Shown here: one piece after another, positions 1-6,710 of the stretch
Numbering within the stretch: the stretch's first letter is position 1
Layout of the letters: each line of letters starts with the position of its first letter
DNA from: SLRI01 sp964528705
GTDB taxonomy: Bacteria; Pseudomonadota; Alphaproteobacteria; Geminicoccales; Geminicoccaceae
Direction: 5' to 3'
Assembly (NCBI GenBank): GCA_964528705.1
Contig: CAZGUW010000129.1
Span: 1-12,959 of the forward strand
Length of the DNA stretch: 12,959 bases
Notes under the pieces: generated by a model
The model's database searches: none
What the model saw: the letters and a program-made list of their open reading frames with translations, nothing else
Told to the model about the DNA's origin: nothing
Position numbers and translations under genes: made by a program

Positions 1-1
1 G

Positions 2-238
2 GGAAGCTCTTCAAGCATCGCAACCGCCCTGGACGACGAGCTTCAACTGGTCACGCTGGTAGCGACCGGCCCCTGCCGGTTCGAATTCGGCGACGTCGCG
101 GTGACCGCCGATCGTGACGCCAGCCCGTTCCTCTACCCCGGCATTTATGTCGACGTGCCGCTCCGCCGCAGCGAGCGATACGTGGCGTTCATCGCCGAGG
201 ATGCGGATTGCTTCGCCTATGTGATCGGCCGTCGCTGA
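2..238 (+). CDS. Phage-like small structural protein, 3' end only
   Basis: The frame is open from the first complete codon at base 2 to TGA 236-238, giving the last 78 residues of a protein whose start lies left of the window. I do not recognise a named family. The readable part is rich in beta-prone residues (LQLVTLVATGPCRFEFGD, then YPGIYVDVPLRRSERYVAFI), with no membrane segment. That style resembles small phage virion or decoration proteins, but this is an impression and not a domain match. It is followed after one base by a 57-codon gene that overlaps the tail-spike-like gene, so it probably belongs to the same structural operon. Codon use looks like that of its neighbours. Function unknown. 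Confidence 0.6.
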   Translation, partial: GSSSSIATALDDELQLVTLVATGPCRFEFGDVAVTADRDASPFLYPGIYVDVPLRRSERYVAFIAEDADCFAYVIGRR

Positions 239-239
239 G

Positions 240-413
240 ATGACCATGTCGTTAGCGCCTACAGCGCGCGGCTTGCGCCTCGTCAGAGCCACCCGTGGCC
301 CAGCGATACATCTGCCGCCATCCGCCGGTCCTGCAGCGCTGCTGGTCACTGAAGTGAACGAACCGATCGTCACCGAGAACAGCATTCAGCTCGCCACCGG
401 GAGCATGTCATGA
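240..413 (+). CDS. Small protein, 57 aa, coupled between two phage-like genes
   Basis: ATG 240 lies one base after the preceding stop (236-238). The frame runs in phase to TGA 411-413, whose four-base ATGA shares the next gene's start at 410. The product is 57 residues, starting MTMSLAPTARGLRLVRATRG and ending IQLATGSMS. It has no hydrophobic helix and no motif I recognise. No clear Shine-Dalgarno precedes ATG 240 or the alternative ATG 246, so translation would depend on re-initiation from the upstream gene. The exact fit between two genes is the main support that it is real. It could be a small tail accessory protein, or the space could be a leader holding the GGGAG ribosome site (399-403) of the tail-spike-like gene. 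Confidence 0.5.
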   Translation: MTMSLAPTARGLRLVRATRGPAIHLPPSAGPAALLVTEVNEPIVTENSIQLATGSMS

Positions 414-2710
414 CGACCAAGCAGATCCACGAGTTGCTGCCAGCCGCGACACTGACAGGAGAGGATCGGATCGTCGTCTCGACCGCCAGCGGCAACCTGA
501 CCCGACATGCCACGATCGCCAGCCTCGCAGCGAAGCTGCCGACTGCCGGTGCGGTCGATCGTCGGATCTCGGACAAGCTCTCGGAAGCGGTCTCGGTTCG
601 AGACTTCGGCGCCGTGGGCGATGGTATCGCCAACGATGCACCGGCCTTCGAGGCGGCGCTCGGCGCTCACCTCGCCGTGCATGTCCCGGCTGGCCGCTAT
701 CGCCTGGCTACGACGATCACGGTTAAGCCGGGACGTACGATCACCGGCGCCGGACGCGAGGCCACGGAGCTGGTGGCGGAAGGTCCCTTGGCGCTGGCGT
801 TTCAGCGCAATTCTGGCGCCTACGCGATCGATACGAGCAGTGCCGACGACTGGTGCCGCTCATCGTTGCGCGGTCTGACGATCCGAATGAGTGCCGGCGG
901 CATCCAGGCCACCGGCCACGAATTCCGGATCGACGACGTGAACTTCTTCGGGGGTACCGCCACGGGCTGGTGCATCGATATGATCGATGCCAATGAATGT
1001 GTGGTAAACCGCATCAACGCCGGCTACGGCGGTGGTACAAGGCATCAGATGAATGCCGGAGGCCTGCGCTGGAGGGCATTGAAACCGGGGGTCAACTACG
1101 GCGACAGCCTTATCTCCGAGGTCTCGGTCAAGCTCGGCGCCGCCAATACCGTCGGCGTGCTGATCGATGGGCATGCGGCCGACCCTGCCCGGCTGATCAA
1201 CAATATGATCCTGAAGCGGATTCAGGTGAACGCACCCGTCGGTGGTGGCGGTTTGACCCCCCTGGCTGGTACAGTCGGCGTCAAGCTCTGGAATGCCGCC
1301 CGGATCGCGCAGATCGACTGCGATGTCGAAGTGGTGGCAACCGCGTTCGAGGAATATTCGGAGAGCGTCGGCGGCGCCACCGGTGCCTGCGTCGCCAACA
1401 CCTACATCGGCTGCATCGCGCACTACTGCACGACCAACTACCGCGACAGCAACACACTCTTCCCGCGATCGGTCATCCAGCGAAACTTCATCGGCTGCGA
1501 CAACGTCGCACCACTACGCACTGGCGCTGCAACCGGAGACGGTGGGCGGTGTCAGGACGGCGATGCCTTCCTTACCGGTGCCTGGTTGTTCAACCGTTCG
1601 AGCGAGCCCTCCATCCAGCTGCGCTCACACGACAAGGACGTGCTCCTGATCACCGGTGATCACAAGGGCGCCGCTCAGGAGGACGCTGACGGTCACGCCG
1701 CACAGAGTCGTCCTTACCGCGGCCTGCTGCTGGAGATGTCGTCCAAGCAGTCGGCCAAGATCACCCGGCCAGTGAGCCTTGGAGCAGCCGATCCGGACGA
1801 TGCTGCGGAAACACTCCCAGATGTGCGCCTCGAACTGGGGAACGGGGAGGTCGACAGTCGAGGCGAACTCGCGCGCGTCCAGATCAACGACCCGCTCTAC
1901 CTCAGTCCCCGGACCACCGAGCCGAAACGTCCGATCAACGGGCTGTTGCACTACGCTACCGACGCCGGCGCCTTGCCGACATATGGTGAATGGTACCTTG
2001 GTCCGGGTGTCTACTGTCGACTGAATGGCGGCGAGTACGCGCCCGCCGCCGTTCAGCGGGGTGCGGTGCCGCAGCGCGAGGTGAATGCCGACTGGGGTGT
2101 TTCCGCCAACGACTTCGGCAAGGTGCTTCGCGTCAACAATGGCGCCGATCGCACGCTTACGATTCCTGCCGGCCTCGTCGCCAATGGCGTCGGCGCCCGC
2201 CGCTTTTGGGTGATTCGTCAGGGCACCGGGAATGTGTTCTTCGCTGGCGGCGCCGGAGTCAGTCTGCGGACCATCAATGGACGGAACTGGATCGCTCGGC
2301 AATTCCAGATGACCGAAGTGGTCATTTTCCCCGACAACCAAGTCTACCTTCATCACCTGGCGCCGGATGTCGAGGACACGTTCGTGCATCCGGTTCATTG
2401 GACGTCGGGACTGCCCGACGGCATGTCGCCCAGCCACCTGGGCAAGCTCGTCAGGGTAAGCAGCGGGGCCGCCAGCACGACGGTCAAGATCCCGACCGGG
2501 CTCGTGCCGCTCGGCCAGCAGGCGGCGACCGTCAAGTTGGTCAAGGTCGCTGCCGCCGATGTCGATATCATCGCCGGAGCGGGCATGACGCTGGTGGCGC
2601 CGGGTGGTGGCAGTGTCTATACGATCACCGAGATTGGCAGGGTCGTCGAGCTCACTGTCACGGCCGCCGATCTGGCTCAGCAGCCCAACCACATCTATAT
2701 TCAGGACTAG
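410..2710 (+). CDS. Phage tail-spike-like protein, pectate-lyase (right-handed beta-helix) fold
   Basis: The product has 766 residues. The first ~60 residues (MTTKQIHELLPAATLTGEDR) look like a phage tail-fibre head domain that attaches to the virion. At residues 62-84 comes SVRDFGAVGDGIANDAPAFE, the hallmark opening of the pectate-lyase-3/glycosidase-28-like right-handed beta-helix used by phage tail spikes. The helix seems to run to about residue 400. Near the end are two related domains, about 558-657 and 660-766. They share the pattern FGK/LGK-x-x-RV-x-x-G, then IPAGL/IPTGLV, then GAGVSL/GAGMTL. Known tail spikes of this fold bind or cut surface polysaccharide; that role here is inferred, and I did not identify a catalytic pair. 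The start ATG 410 overlaps the preceding stop and has GGGAG (399-403) six bases upstream. It could also belong to a tailocin or a gene-transfer-agent remnant. Confidence 0.82.
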   Translation: MTTKQIHELLPAATLTGEDRIVVSTASGNLTRHATIASLAAKLPTAGAVDRRISDKLSEAVSVRDFGAVGDGIANDAPAFEAALGAHLAVHVPAGRYRLATTITVKPGRTITGAGREATELVAEGPLALAFQRNSGAYAIDTSSADDWCRSSLRGLTIRMSAGGIQATGHEFRIDDVNFFGGTATGWCIDMIDANECVVNRINAGYGGGTRHQMNAGGLRWRALKPGVNYGDSLISEVSVKLGAANTVGVLIDGHAADPARLINNMILKRIQVNAPVGGGGLTPLAGTVGVKLWNAARIAQIDCDVEVVATAFEEYSESVGGATGACVANTYIGCIAHYCTTNYRDSNTLFPRSVIQRNFIGCDNVAPLRTGAATGDGGRCQDGDAFLTGAWLFNRSSEPSIQLRSHDKDVLLITGDHKGAAQEDADGHAAQSRPYRGLLLEMSSKQSAKITRPVSLGAADPDDAAETLPDVRLELGNGEVDSRGELARVQINDPLYLSPRTTEPKRPINGLLHYATDAGALPTYGEWYLGPGVYCRLNGGEYAPAAVQRGAVPQREVNADWGVSANDFGKVLRVNNGADRTLTIPAGLVANGVGARRFWVIRQGTGNVFFAGGAGVSLRTINGRNWIARQFQMTEVVIFPDNQVYLHHLAPDVEDTFVHPVHWTSGLPDGMSPSHLGKLVRVSSGAASTTVKIPTGLVPLGQQAATVKLVKVAAADVDIIAGAGMTLVAPGGGSVYTITEIGRVVELTVTAADLAQQPNHIYIQD

Positions 2711-2745
2711 CCAAGAAGCGGCCCCCGGGCGAAGCGTTCTGCGAC

Positions 2746-2759
2746 TTGACCCAGGTCAA
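2746..2759. other. 14-bp operator-like palindrome
   Basis: TTGACC-CA-GGTCAA is a perfect dyad with 6-bp arms, 36 bases after the tail-spike-like stop and upstream of the dehydratase gene. Its left arm also resembles a -35 element (TTGACC), but no good -10 sits 16-18 bases downstream. It could be an operator; a perfect dyad of this size can also occur by chance. Confidence 0.3.
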
Positions 2760-2870
2760 TGCGCATCGGGTGCGACGTGGCAGAGTTCCCGAGTTCTCTG
2801 ATCCCCAGCCTCATCTGGACCAGGGGACGCGCGGGTCGGCTGGGGGAAGCATGCCGACACGATGCTGGAA

Positions 2871-2902
2871 CGCGGAGAGAGAGCCTGCCATCTCTCTCCG
2901 CG
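2871..2902. other. Perfect 12-bp stem hairpin between the tail-spike-like gene and the dehydratase gene
   Basis: Arms CGCGGAGAGAGA (2871-2882) and TCTCTCTCCGCG (2891-2902) are exactly complementary around an 8-base loop, GCCTGCCA. No T-run follows on either side, so it is not a standard intrinsic terminator. Its purine-rich left and pyrimidine-rich right arms make a long stable stem ending 20 bases before the dehydratase ATG at 2923. It could end or protect the phage-operon transcript, or shape the 5' leader of the dehydratase mRNA. Confidence 0.55.
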
Positions 2903-2922
2903 ACCCGGCTTGGGAGCGAGGC

Positions 2923-3264
2923 ATGTCGATCGAGATGCATCGCCGGCGCTGCACACCCTGCCAGGGTGGCGTGGCACCCTTGGCTGTGGAAGCTGTCAAC
3001 GCCTATCTCGTCCAGTTCCCGGATTGGAAGGCTGTCGATGATGCGCGGCGCATCGAGCGGCGCTTCCGATTCAGAAACTTCGGGAAGGCACTGGATTTCG
3101 TCAATCGGGTCGCGATGATAGCCGAGGACGAAGGGCATCACCCCGACATCCGCTTAGGCTGGGGCTATGCCGAATTCTCGCTCCAGACCCACAAGATCGG
3201 CGGCCTGCACGAGAACGATTTCATCCTGGCCGCAAAGATCGACGCCCTCGCCCAATCGGGCTGA
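2923..3264 (+). CDS. phhB: 4a-hydroxytetrahydrobiopterin dehydratase (pterin-4a-carbinolamine dehydratase)
   Basis: The product has 113 residues, the usual length for this family. The cytosolic enzyme dehydrates 4a-hydroxytetrahydropterin to quinonoid dihydropterin, recycling the cofactor of aromatic amino-acid hydroxylases. It carries the bacterial N-terminal CTPCQGG segment (residues 10-16) and the active-site histidines H72 and H73 in EDEGHHPDI. The third, H90, is in SLQTHKIGGL, followed by the conserved ND...AAKID tail. ATG 2923 was chosen because GGGAGCGAGG lies just upstream. An in-frame ATG at 2851 would add 24 residues, swallow the hairpin at 2871-2902 and is less family-like. No phenylalanine hydroxylase gene is next to it, so its pterin substrate in this host is open. 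It converges on tRNA-Leu with a 9-base gap. Confidence 0.9.
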   Translation: MSIEMHRRRCTPCQGGVAPLAVEAVNAYLVQFPDWKAVDDARRIERRFRFRNFGKALDFVNRVAMIAEDEGHHPDIRLGWGYAEFSLQTHKIGGLHENDFILAAKIDALAQSG

Positions 3265-3273
3265 CCAACATCC

Positions 3274-3358
3274 TGGTGCCCGCTGCCGGACTCGAACCGG
3301 CACACCCGAGGGTCAGGGATTTTAAGTCCCTTGCGTCTACCTGTTCCGCCAAGCGGGC
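3274..3358 (-). tRNA. tRNA-Leu (anticodon UAA)
   Basis: Read on the - strand, the 85-base gene starts GCCCGCUUGGCGGAACAGG and ends in an encoded CCA (complement of 3274-3276). The 7-bp acceptor stem GCCCGCU/AGCGGGC is perfect, and the discriminator is A, as in leucine tRNAs. The anticodon arm is AGGGA-CUUAAAA-UCCCU, giving UAA. A long variable arm and the TPsiC arm GCCGG-UUCGAGU-CCGGC follow, as expected for a class II leucine tRNA. Its 3' end points at the dehydratase gene and, beyond it, at the phage-like genes. Confidence 0.96.
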
Positions 3359-3364
3359 CCGCCT

Positions 3365-3392
3365 TCGACATGCAGGATCGTCAGTGTATACG
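3365..3392 (+). promoter_or_regulatory. Possible sigma-70-type promoter for the lar operon
   Basis: TCGACA (3365-3370) and TATACG (3387-3392) are 16 bases apart, matching -35 and -10 elements at five and four of six positions. Transcription would start near 3399, leaving a leader of about 78 bases before larA. The -10 overlaps the palindrome GTATAC (3386-3391), whose opposite strand gives TATACA, a possible -10 for the divergent tRNA-Leu gene. The call rests on pattern match only. Confidence 0.3.
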
Positions 3393-3466
3393 CAATGACG
3401 GAGGTCCAGCCACGGGAAACCTAGGCGACATCCGCCTTGAGCGCTAAGTACAGGGGGTGCTCGCTC

Positions 3467-3472
3467 AGGAGG
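3467..3472 (+). promoter_or_regulatory. Consensus ribosome binding site of larA
   Basis: A full AGGAGG lies four bases before ATG 3477 and fixes the larA start. It is the strongest Shine-Dalgarno seen in the window. The three downstream lar genes have weak or no sites and rely on overlapping stops and starts. Confidence 0.75.
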
Positions 3473-3476
3473 CCCC

Positions 3477-4760
3477 ATGACTGTCCACCTGCTCTACGGC
3501 AAGGGCCGCCTCGCCGTTGTTCCGCCGGCCGGCTGCCGGCCCTGTATCGTCGAGAAGCATCCGATGCCCGTGCTCGACGACCCGAAGGCCGCGATACGTT
3601 CGAGTCTGGCACGGCCGATCGGCATGCCGCCATTGCTCGAACACGCGAGAGGCAAACGGTCGGCCTGCATCCTGATCTGCGATATCACCCGGCCGGTGCC
3701 CAATCATCTCTTTCTGCGGCCGTTGATCGAAACGCTGCTCGAGGCGGGTGTGCCGCGTGAGCGCATCGACGTCGTGGTGGCGACCGGGCTGCATCGTCCG
3801 AACGAGGGGGACGAGCTCGTCGAGCTCGTCGGTGATCCCTGGGTGCTGGATACGGTGCGTGTCGCCAATCATTTCGCCACCTGTGATGACGACCATGTCG
3901 ATCTCGGACGAACCAGAGGCCGTGGCACCGTGGTGCGGCTAGACCGGCGGCTGGTCGAGGCTGATCTCAAGATCGCCACCGGGCTGGTCGAGCCGCACTT
4001 CATGGCGGGCTACAGCGGCGGCCGGAAGGTCATAGCACCCGGCGTGGCCCATGCGGAGACGATAACGACCTTTCACAACTCCACCTTCATGGCCCATCCG
4101 AAGGCGGCGAACTGCGTCCTCGACGGCAACCCGCTGCACGAGGAGCAGTTGGAGATCGTCGAACTGCTCGGTGGCGCCATGGCGCTCAATACGGTAATCG
4201 ACGACCAGCGGCGGCTTGCCTGCGTCACCTTCGGTGAGATCGTCGAGAGCCACCTCGAAGCCGTGAATTTCATCCGGCGTTTCGCCGAGGTCGAGCTGGA
4301 ACGACAGTTCAAGACGGTCGTGACCAGCTCTGCGGGCTATCCTCTCGACAAAACCTACTACCAGACCGTGAAAGGCATGGTCGGGCCACTCGACATCCTG
4401 GCGCCGGGCGGCGATCTGATCATCGTTTCCGCCTGTTCGGAAGGCATGGGTTCCAGGCACTATGTCGAAGCTCAACAGCGGCTCGTCGAGCTGGGTCCGG
4501 ATGGCTTCTGGGAAAGCATCGCGGCCAAGCCGCATGCCGATATCGACGAATGGCAGACGCAGATGCAGCTGAAACCGATGCGCGTCGGACGGGTCCGGTT
4601 GTTCACTGACGGCCTCGATCAGGCGACCTTCGCGCTGACGGGTGTCGAACGCGTTGCCGATGTGGGCGCTGCCATCGCCGAGAGCATGGCCCGGCACGGC
4701 GACACGGACGTGGCGTTCGTGCCCGAAGGACCCTATGTCGTGCCCCGCCATGTCGCTTGA
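3477..4760 (+). CDS. larA: Nickel-dependent lactate racemase family protein LarA
   Basis: The product has 427 residues, as usual for LarA. The family interconverts D- and L-lactate (some members act on other 2-hydroxy acids) using the nickel-pincer nucleotide covalently held on a lysine. All landmark residues known from Lactiplantibacillus plantarum LarA appear here. D69 and R72 lie in CDITRP. The catalytic base H106 is in ATGLHRP and the second base H174 in VEPHFMAG. The cofactor-bearing K184 is in SGGRK, with nickel ligand H200 sixteen residues later in TTFHNS. Q296 and K299 lie in YYQTVKG. There is no signal peptide, so it is cytosolic. It is first in an operon with all three cofactor-maturation genes, which supports a working NPN enzyme. 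The true substrate cannot be read from the sequence. The gene ends 11 bases inside larC. Confidence 0.93.
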   Translation: MTVHLLYGKGRLAVVPPAGCRPCIVEKHPMPVLDDPKAAIRSSLARPIGMPPLLEHARGKRSACILICDITRPVPNHLFLRPLIETLLEAGVPRERIDVVVATGLHRPNEGDELVELVGDPWVLDTVRVANHFATCDDDHVDLGRTRGRGTVVRLDRRLVEADLKIATGLVEPHFMAGYSGGRKVIAPGVAHAETITTFHNSTFMAHPKAANCVLDGNPLHEEQLEIVELLGGAMALNTVIDDQRRLACVTFGEIVESHLEAVNFIRRFAEVELERQFKTVVTSSAGYPLDKTYYQTVKGMVGPLDILAPGGDLIIVSACSEGMGSRHYVEAQQRLVELGPDGFWESIAAKPHADIDEWQTQMQLKPMRVGRVRLFTDGLDQATFALTGVERVADVGAAIAESMARHGDTDVAFVPEGPYVVPRHVA

Positions 4761-5919
4761 TAGCGTGCGGCATCTCCACCTCGACCCTGTCGGTGGCATC
4801 GCCGGTGACATGTTCGCGGCGGCACTGCTCGATCTTGCCCCCGAATTCGACCCGGCGAGCCTGCTCGAGGCGATAGGTCTGCCGGCGACCATTCGGGTCC
4901 ACCGCGAGACGGCAAGGGAGCGTGGGTTTGCCGGCAGCCGCCTCGCCATCAGCGGCGAGGCGCCGCCGCCGGCTATTGGTGCAAACGAGTTGTTGACGTT
5001 TGTGGATACCTCGCGCCTGCCGACGTCGGTACGAGCCAGGACCCTCGACATGCTCGAGCGACTGGCCGTCGCTGAAGCCGCCGTGCACGGCCTGACGGTT
5101 GCAGAGGTGCATTTTCATGAACTCGCCTCATGGGATTCACTCATTGACCTGAGTCTTGCGGCAGGGCTCGTGGAGGCGCTCGGCATCTCGAGCAGCTCGA
5201 TCGGCCCGCTGCCGCTCGGCGGCGGGACAGTGGCGAGCGCGCACGGCGCGCTGCCCGTGCCGGCACCGGCCACAGCCCAGCTGCTGCGCGGCTTTCGCTT
5301 CATCGATGATGGCATAGGCGGTGAGCGCGTAACACCGACCGGTGCCGCTATCCTCGCTCATCTGGAGCCGCAACCCACCGTACCTGCGTCGGCCACGCTC
5401 CTCGCGACCGGCGCCGGCTTCGGTACGCGCCGCTTGCCGGACAGGGCGAACCAGCTCCGCGCCATGCTTTTTGCACCGCTGGATAGTAAGGCCCGCGCCG
5501 ACCACGTGGCGTTGATCCGCTTCGAGATCGACGACCAGACTGGCGAGGACCTTGCCATCGGGCTCGACAGGATCCGGGCGACTGATGGTGTTCTCGACGT
5601 CGTCGCCTGGCCGGTCTTCGGCAAGAAGGGGCGCATCGCAAGCGCCGTACAGGTTCTCGCGGAGCCCGCAGCGATGAATCGCATCATCGATGCGTGCTTC
5701 AGTCAAACGACCACCATCGGCCTCCGCCATGAGCTCGTCCTCAGAAGCGTACTGGAACGAGCTGCGACCACGGTCGAGGGTTTACCGGCCAAGGAAGTGA
5801 TTCGTCCTGGGGGCCAGAGGACGCGGAAAGTCGAGGCTGATGCCCTGGCTGGTCGAGCAGGCGACGCAGGCGACCGGGAAAGGGTGCGCCAGAACCTCCA
5901 GAAACTTGAACCCCAATGA
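4750..5919 (+). CDS. larC: Nickel-pincer cofactor nickel insertion protein LarC
   Basis: The product has 389 residues. LarC is the CTP-dependent cyclometallase that puts nickel into the pyridinium-dithiocarboxylate precursor made by LarB and LarE. The N-terminal signature is HLDPVGGIAGDMFAAALLDL, followed by VHFHELASWDSLIDL, LPLGGGTV.SAHG.LPVPAPAT and the highly conserved VTPTGAAIL. The C-terminal half carries WPVFGKKGRIASAVQVL and the tail PGGQRTRKVEAD. It is one uninterrupted frame, unlike Lactobacillus, where LarC is made by a programmed frameshift from larC1/larC2. ATG 4750 puts the signature about ten residues from the N-terminus, as usual. ATG 4735 (GAAGGA four bases upstream) would add five residues and is a fair alternative. 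It overlaps larA by 11 bases and larE by 4. Confidence 0.93.
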   Translation: MSLDSVRHLHLDPVGGIAGDMFAAALLDLAPEFDPASLLEAIGLPATIRVHRETARERGFAGSRLAISGEAPPPAIGANELLTFVDTSRLPTSVRARTLDMLERLAVAEAAVHGLTVAEVHFHELASWDSLIDLSLAAGLVEALGISSSSIGPLPLGGGTVASAHGALPVPAPATAQLLRGFRFIDDGIGGERVTPTGAAILAHLEPQPTVPASATLLATGAGFGTRRLPDRANQLRAMLFAPLDSKARADHVALIRFEIDDQTGEDLAIGLDRIRATDGVLDVVAWPVFGKKGRIASAVQVLAEPAAMNRIIDACFSQTTTIGLRHELVLRSVLERAATTVEGLPAKEVIRPGGQRTRKVEADALAGRAGDAGDRERVRQNLQKLEPQ

Positions 5920-6710
5920 GTGAAGCTGCGCTCGAGGCATTGATGGCGGCGGAGCCAGGCCGGGTCGCCATTGCGGTGAGCGGTGGTGTTGACAGCATGA
6001 CGCTGGCCTACCTGGCACATCGCACGCTGGCGGAACGATCAACCATGTTCCATGCGAGCTCGGCTGCGGTGCCGATGGAGGCGACCGAGCGCGTGCGGCA
6101 GCATGCCACCCGGCACGGCTGGAGCCTCGAAGTCATCGACGCCGGGGAGGTCGCCGATCCGCGCTATGGCTCGAATCCAACGGATCGTTGCTTCTGGTGC
6201 AAGACCAACCTCTATGTGGCCATTTCCCGGCGAACGCGGGCAACGGTCTTTTCCGGCGCCAACCTCGACGATCTCGACGACTATCGTCCCGGACTGCGTG
6301 CAGCAGCAGAACATGGCGTTCGGCATCCATGGATCGAAGCCGGCGTCTCCAAGACCGCCATCCGGCGCATCGCCGCCGGACATGGTCTTTATGAGCTTGC
6401 CGAATTGCCGGCATCACCTTGTCTCGCCAGCCGCATCGAGACGGGCATACCCGTGACCGTCGGTGCTCTCGCCGCCATTGACGAGCTCGAGCGTGTGATC
6501 GGCGCGACGCTGCAACCTCAAACCTTGCGTTGCCGGATTCGGCCGACCGGTATCGAGATCCAGCTCGATCCTGAAGCCCTGACTCGCGCCGATAGGGCAG
6601 CGATCAAGGCGCTGGCCGCGGATGTGATGACGGTTCGCCGTGTCGAGGGCGAGATCAGCTTTGCCGAGTATCAACGCGGCAGCGCTTTCCGCAAGCCGAA
6701 CGCCCGATGA
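5916..6710 (+). CDS. larE: ATP-dependent sulfur transferase LarE for the nickel-pincer cofactor
   Basis: The product has 264 residues. LarE adenylylates the carboxylates of pyridinium-3,5-dicarboxylic acid mononucleotide and turns them into thiocarboxylates. The PP-loop ATP-pyrophosphatase motif SGGVDS is at residues 22-27. PASPCLASR holds C169, which matches the sulfur-donor C176 of the L. plantarum enzyme. C92 and C95 in DRCFWCKTNLY are also present, so three cysteines are available. In LarE proteins with three such cysteines a [4Fe-4S] cluster can serve as the sulfur carrier instead of a sacrificed cysteine; whether that holds here is inference. The start ATG 5916 overlaps the larC stop as ATGA with no good Shine-Dalgarno, implying translational coupling. 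It also overlaps larB by four bases. Confidence 0.93.
   Translation: MSEAALEALMAAEPGRVAIAVSGGVDSMTLAYLAHRTLAERSTMFHASSAAVPMEATERVRQHATRHGWSLEVIDAGEVADPRYGSNPTDRCFWCKTNLYVAISRRTRATVFSGANLDDLDDYRPGLRAAAEHGVRHPWIEAGVSKTAIRRIAAGHGLYELAELPASPCLASRIETGIPVTVGALAAIDELERVIGATLQPQTLRCRIRPTGIEIQLDPEALTRADRAAIKALAADVMTVRRVEGEISFAEYQRGSAFRKPNAR

Noticed and set aside
1625..2692. A long - strand frame opposite the 3' half of the tail-spike-like gene, and a + frame from 1990 running into phhB
   Set aside because: Both are low-quality composition shadows. Only the last 113 codons of the + frame match a family (PhhB), so the real start is placed at 2923.
3251..3264. GCCC-AATC-GGGC mini-hairpin at the end of phhB as a shared terminator with tRNA-Leu
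   Set aside because: A 4-bp stem without a T-run on either strand is expected by chance at this base composition.
3811..3832. Tandem GAGCTCGTC repeat inside larA
   Set aside because: It simply encodes the ELVELV residues of a conserved helix; no sign of a separate function.
3939..5051. A 370-codon - strand frame across larA and larC
   Set aside because: It overlaps two strongly supported enzyme genes and shows no domain of its own.
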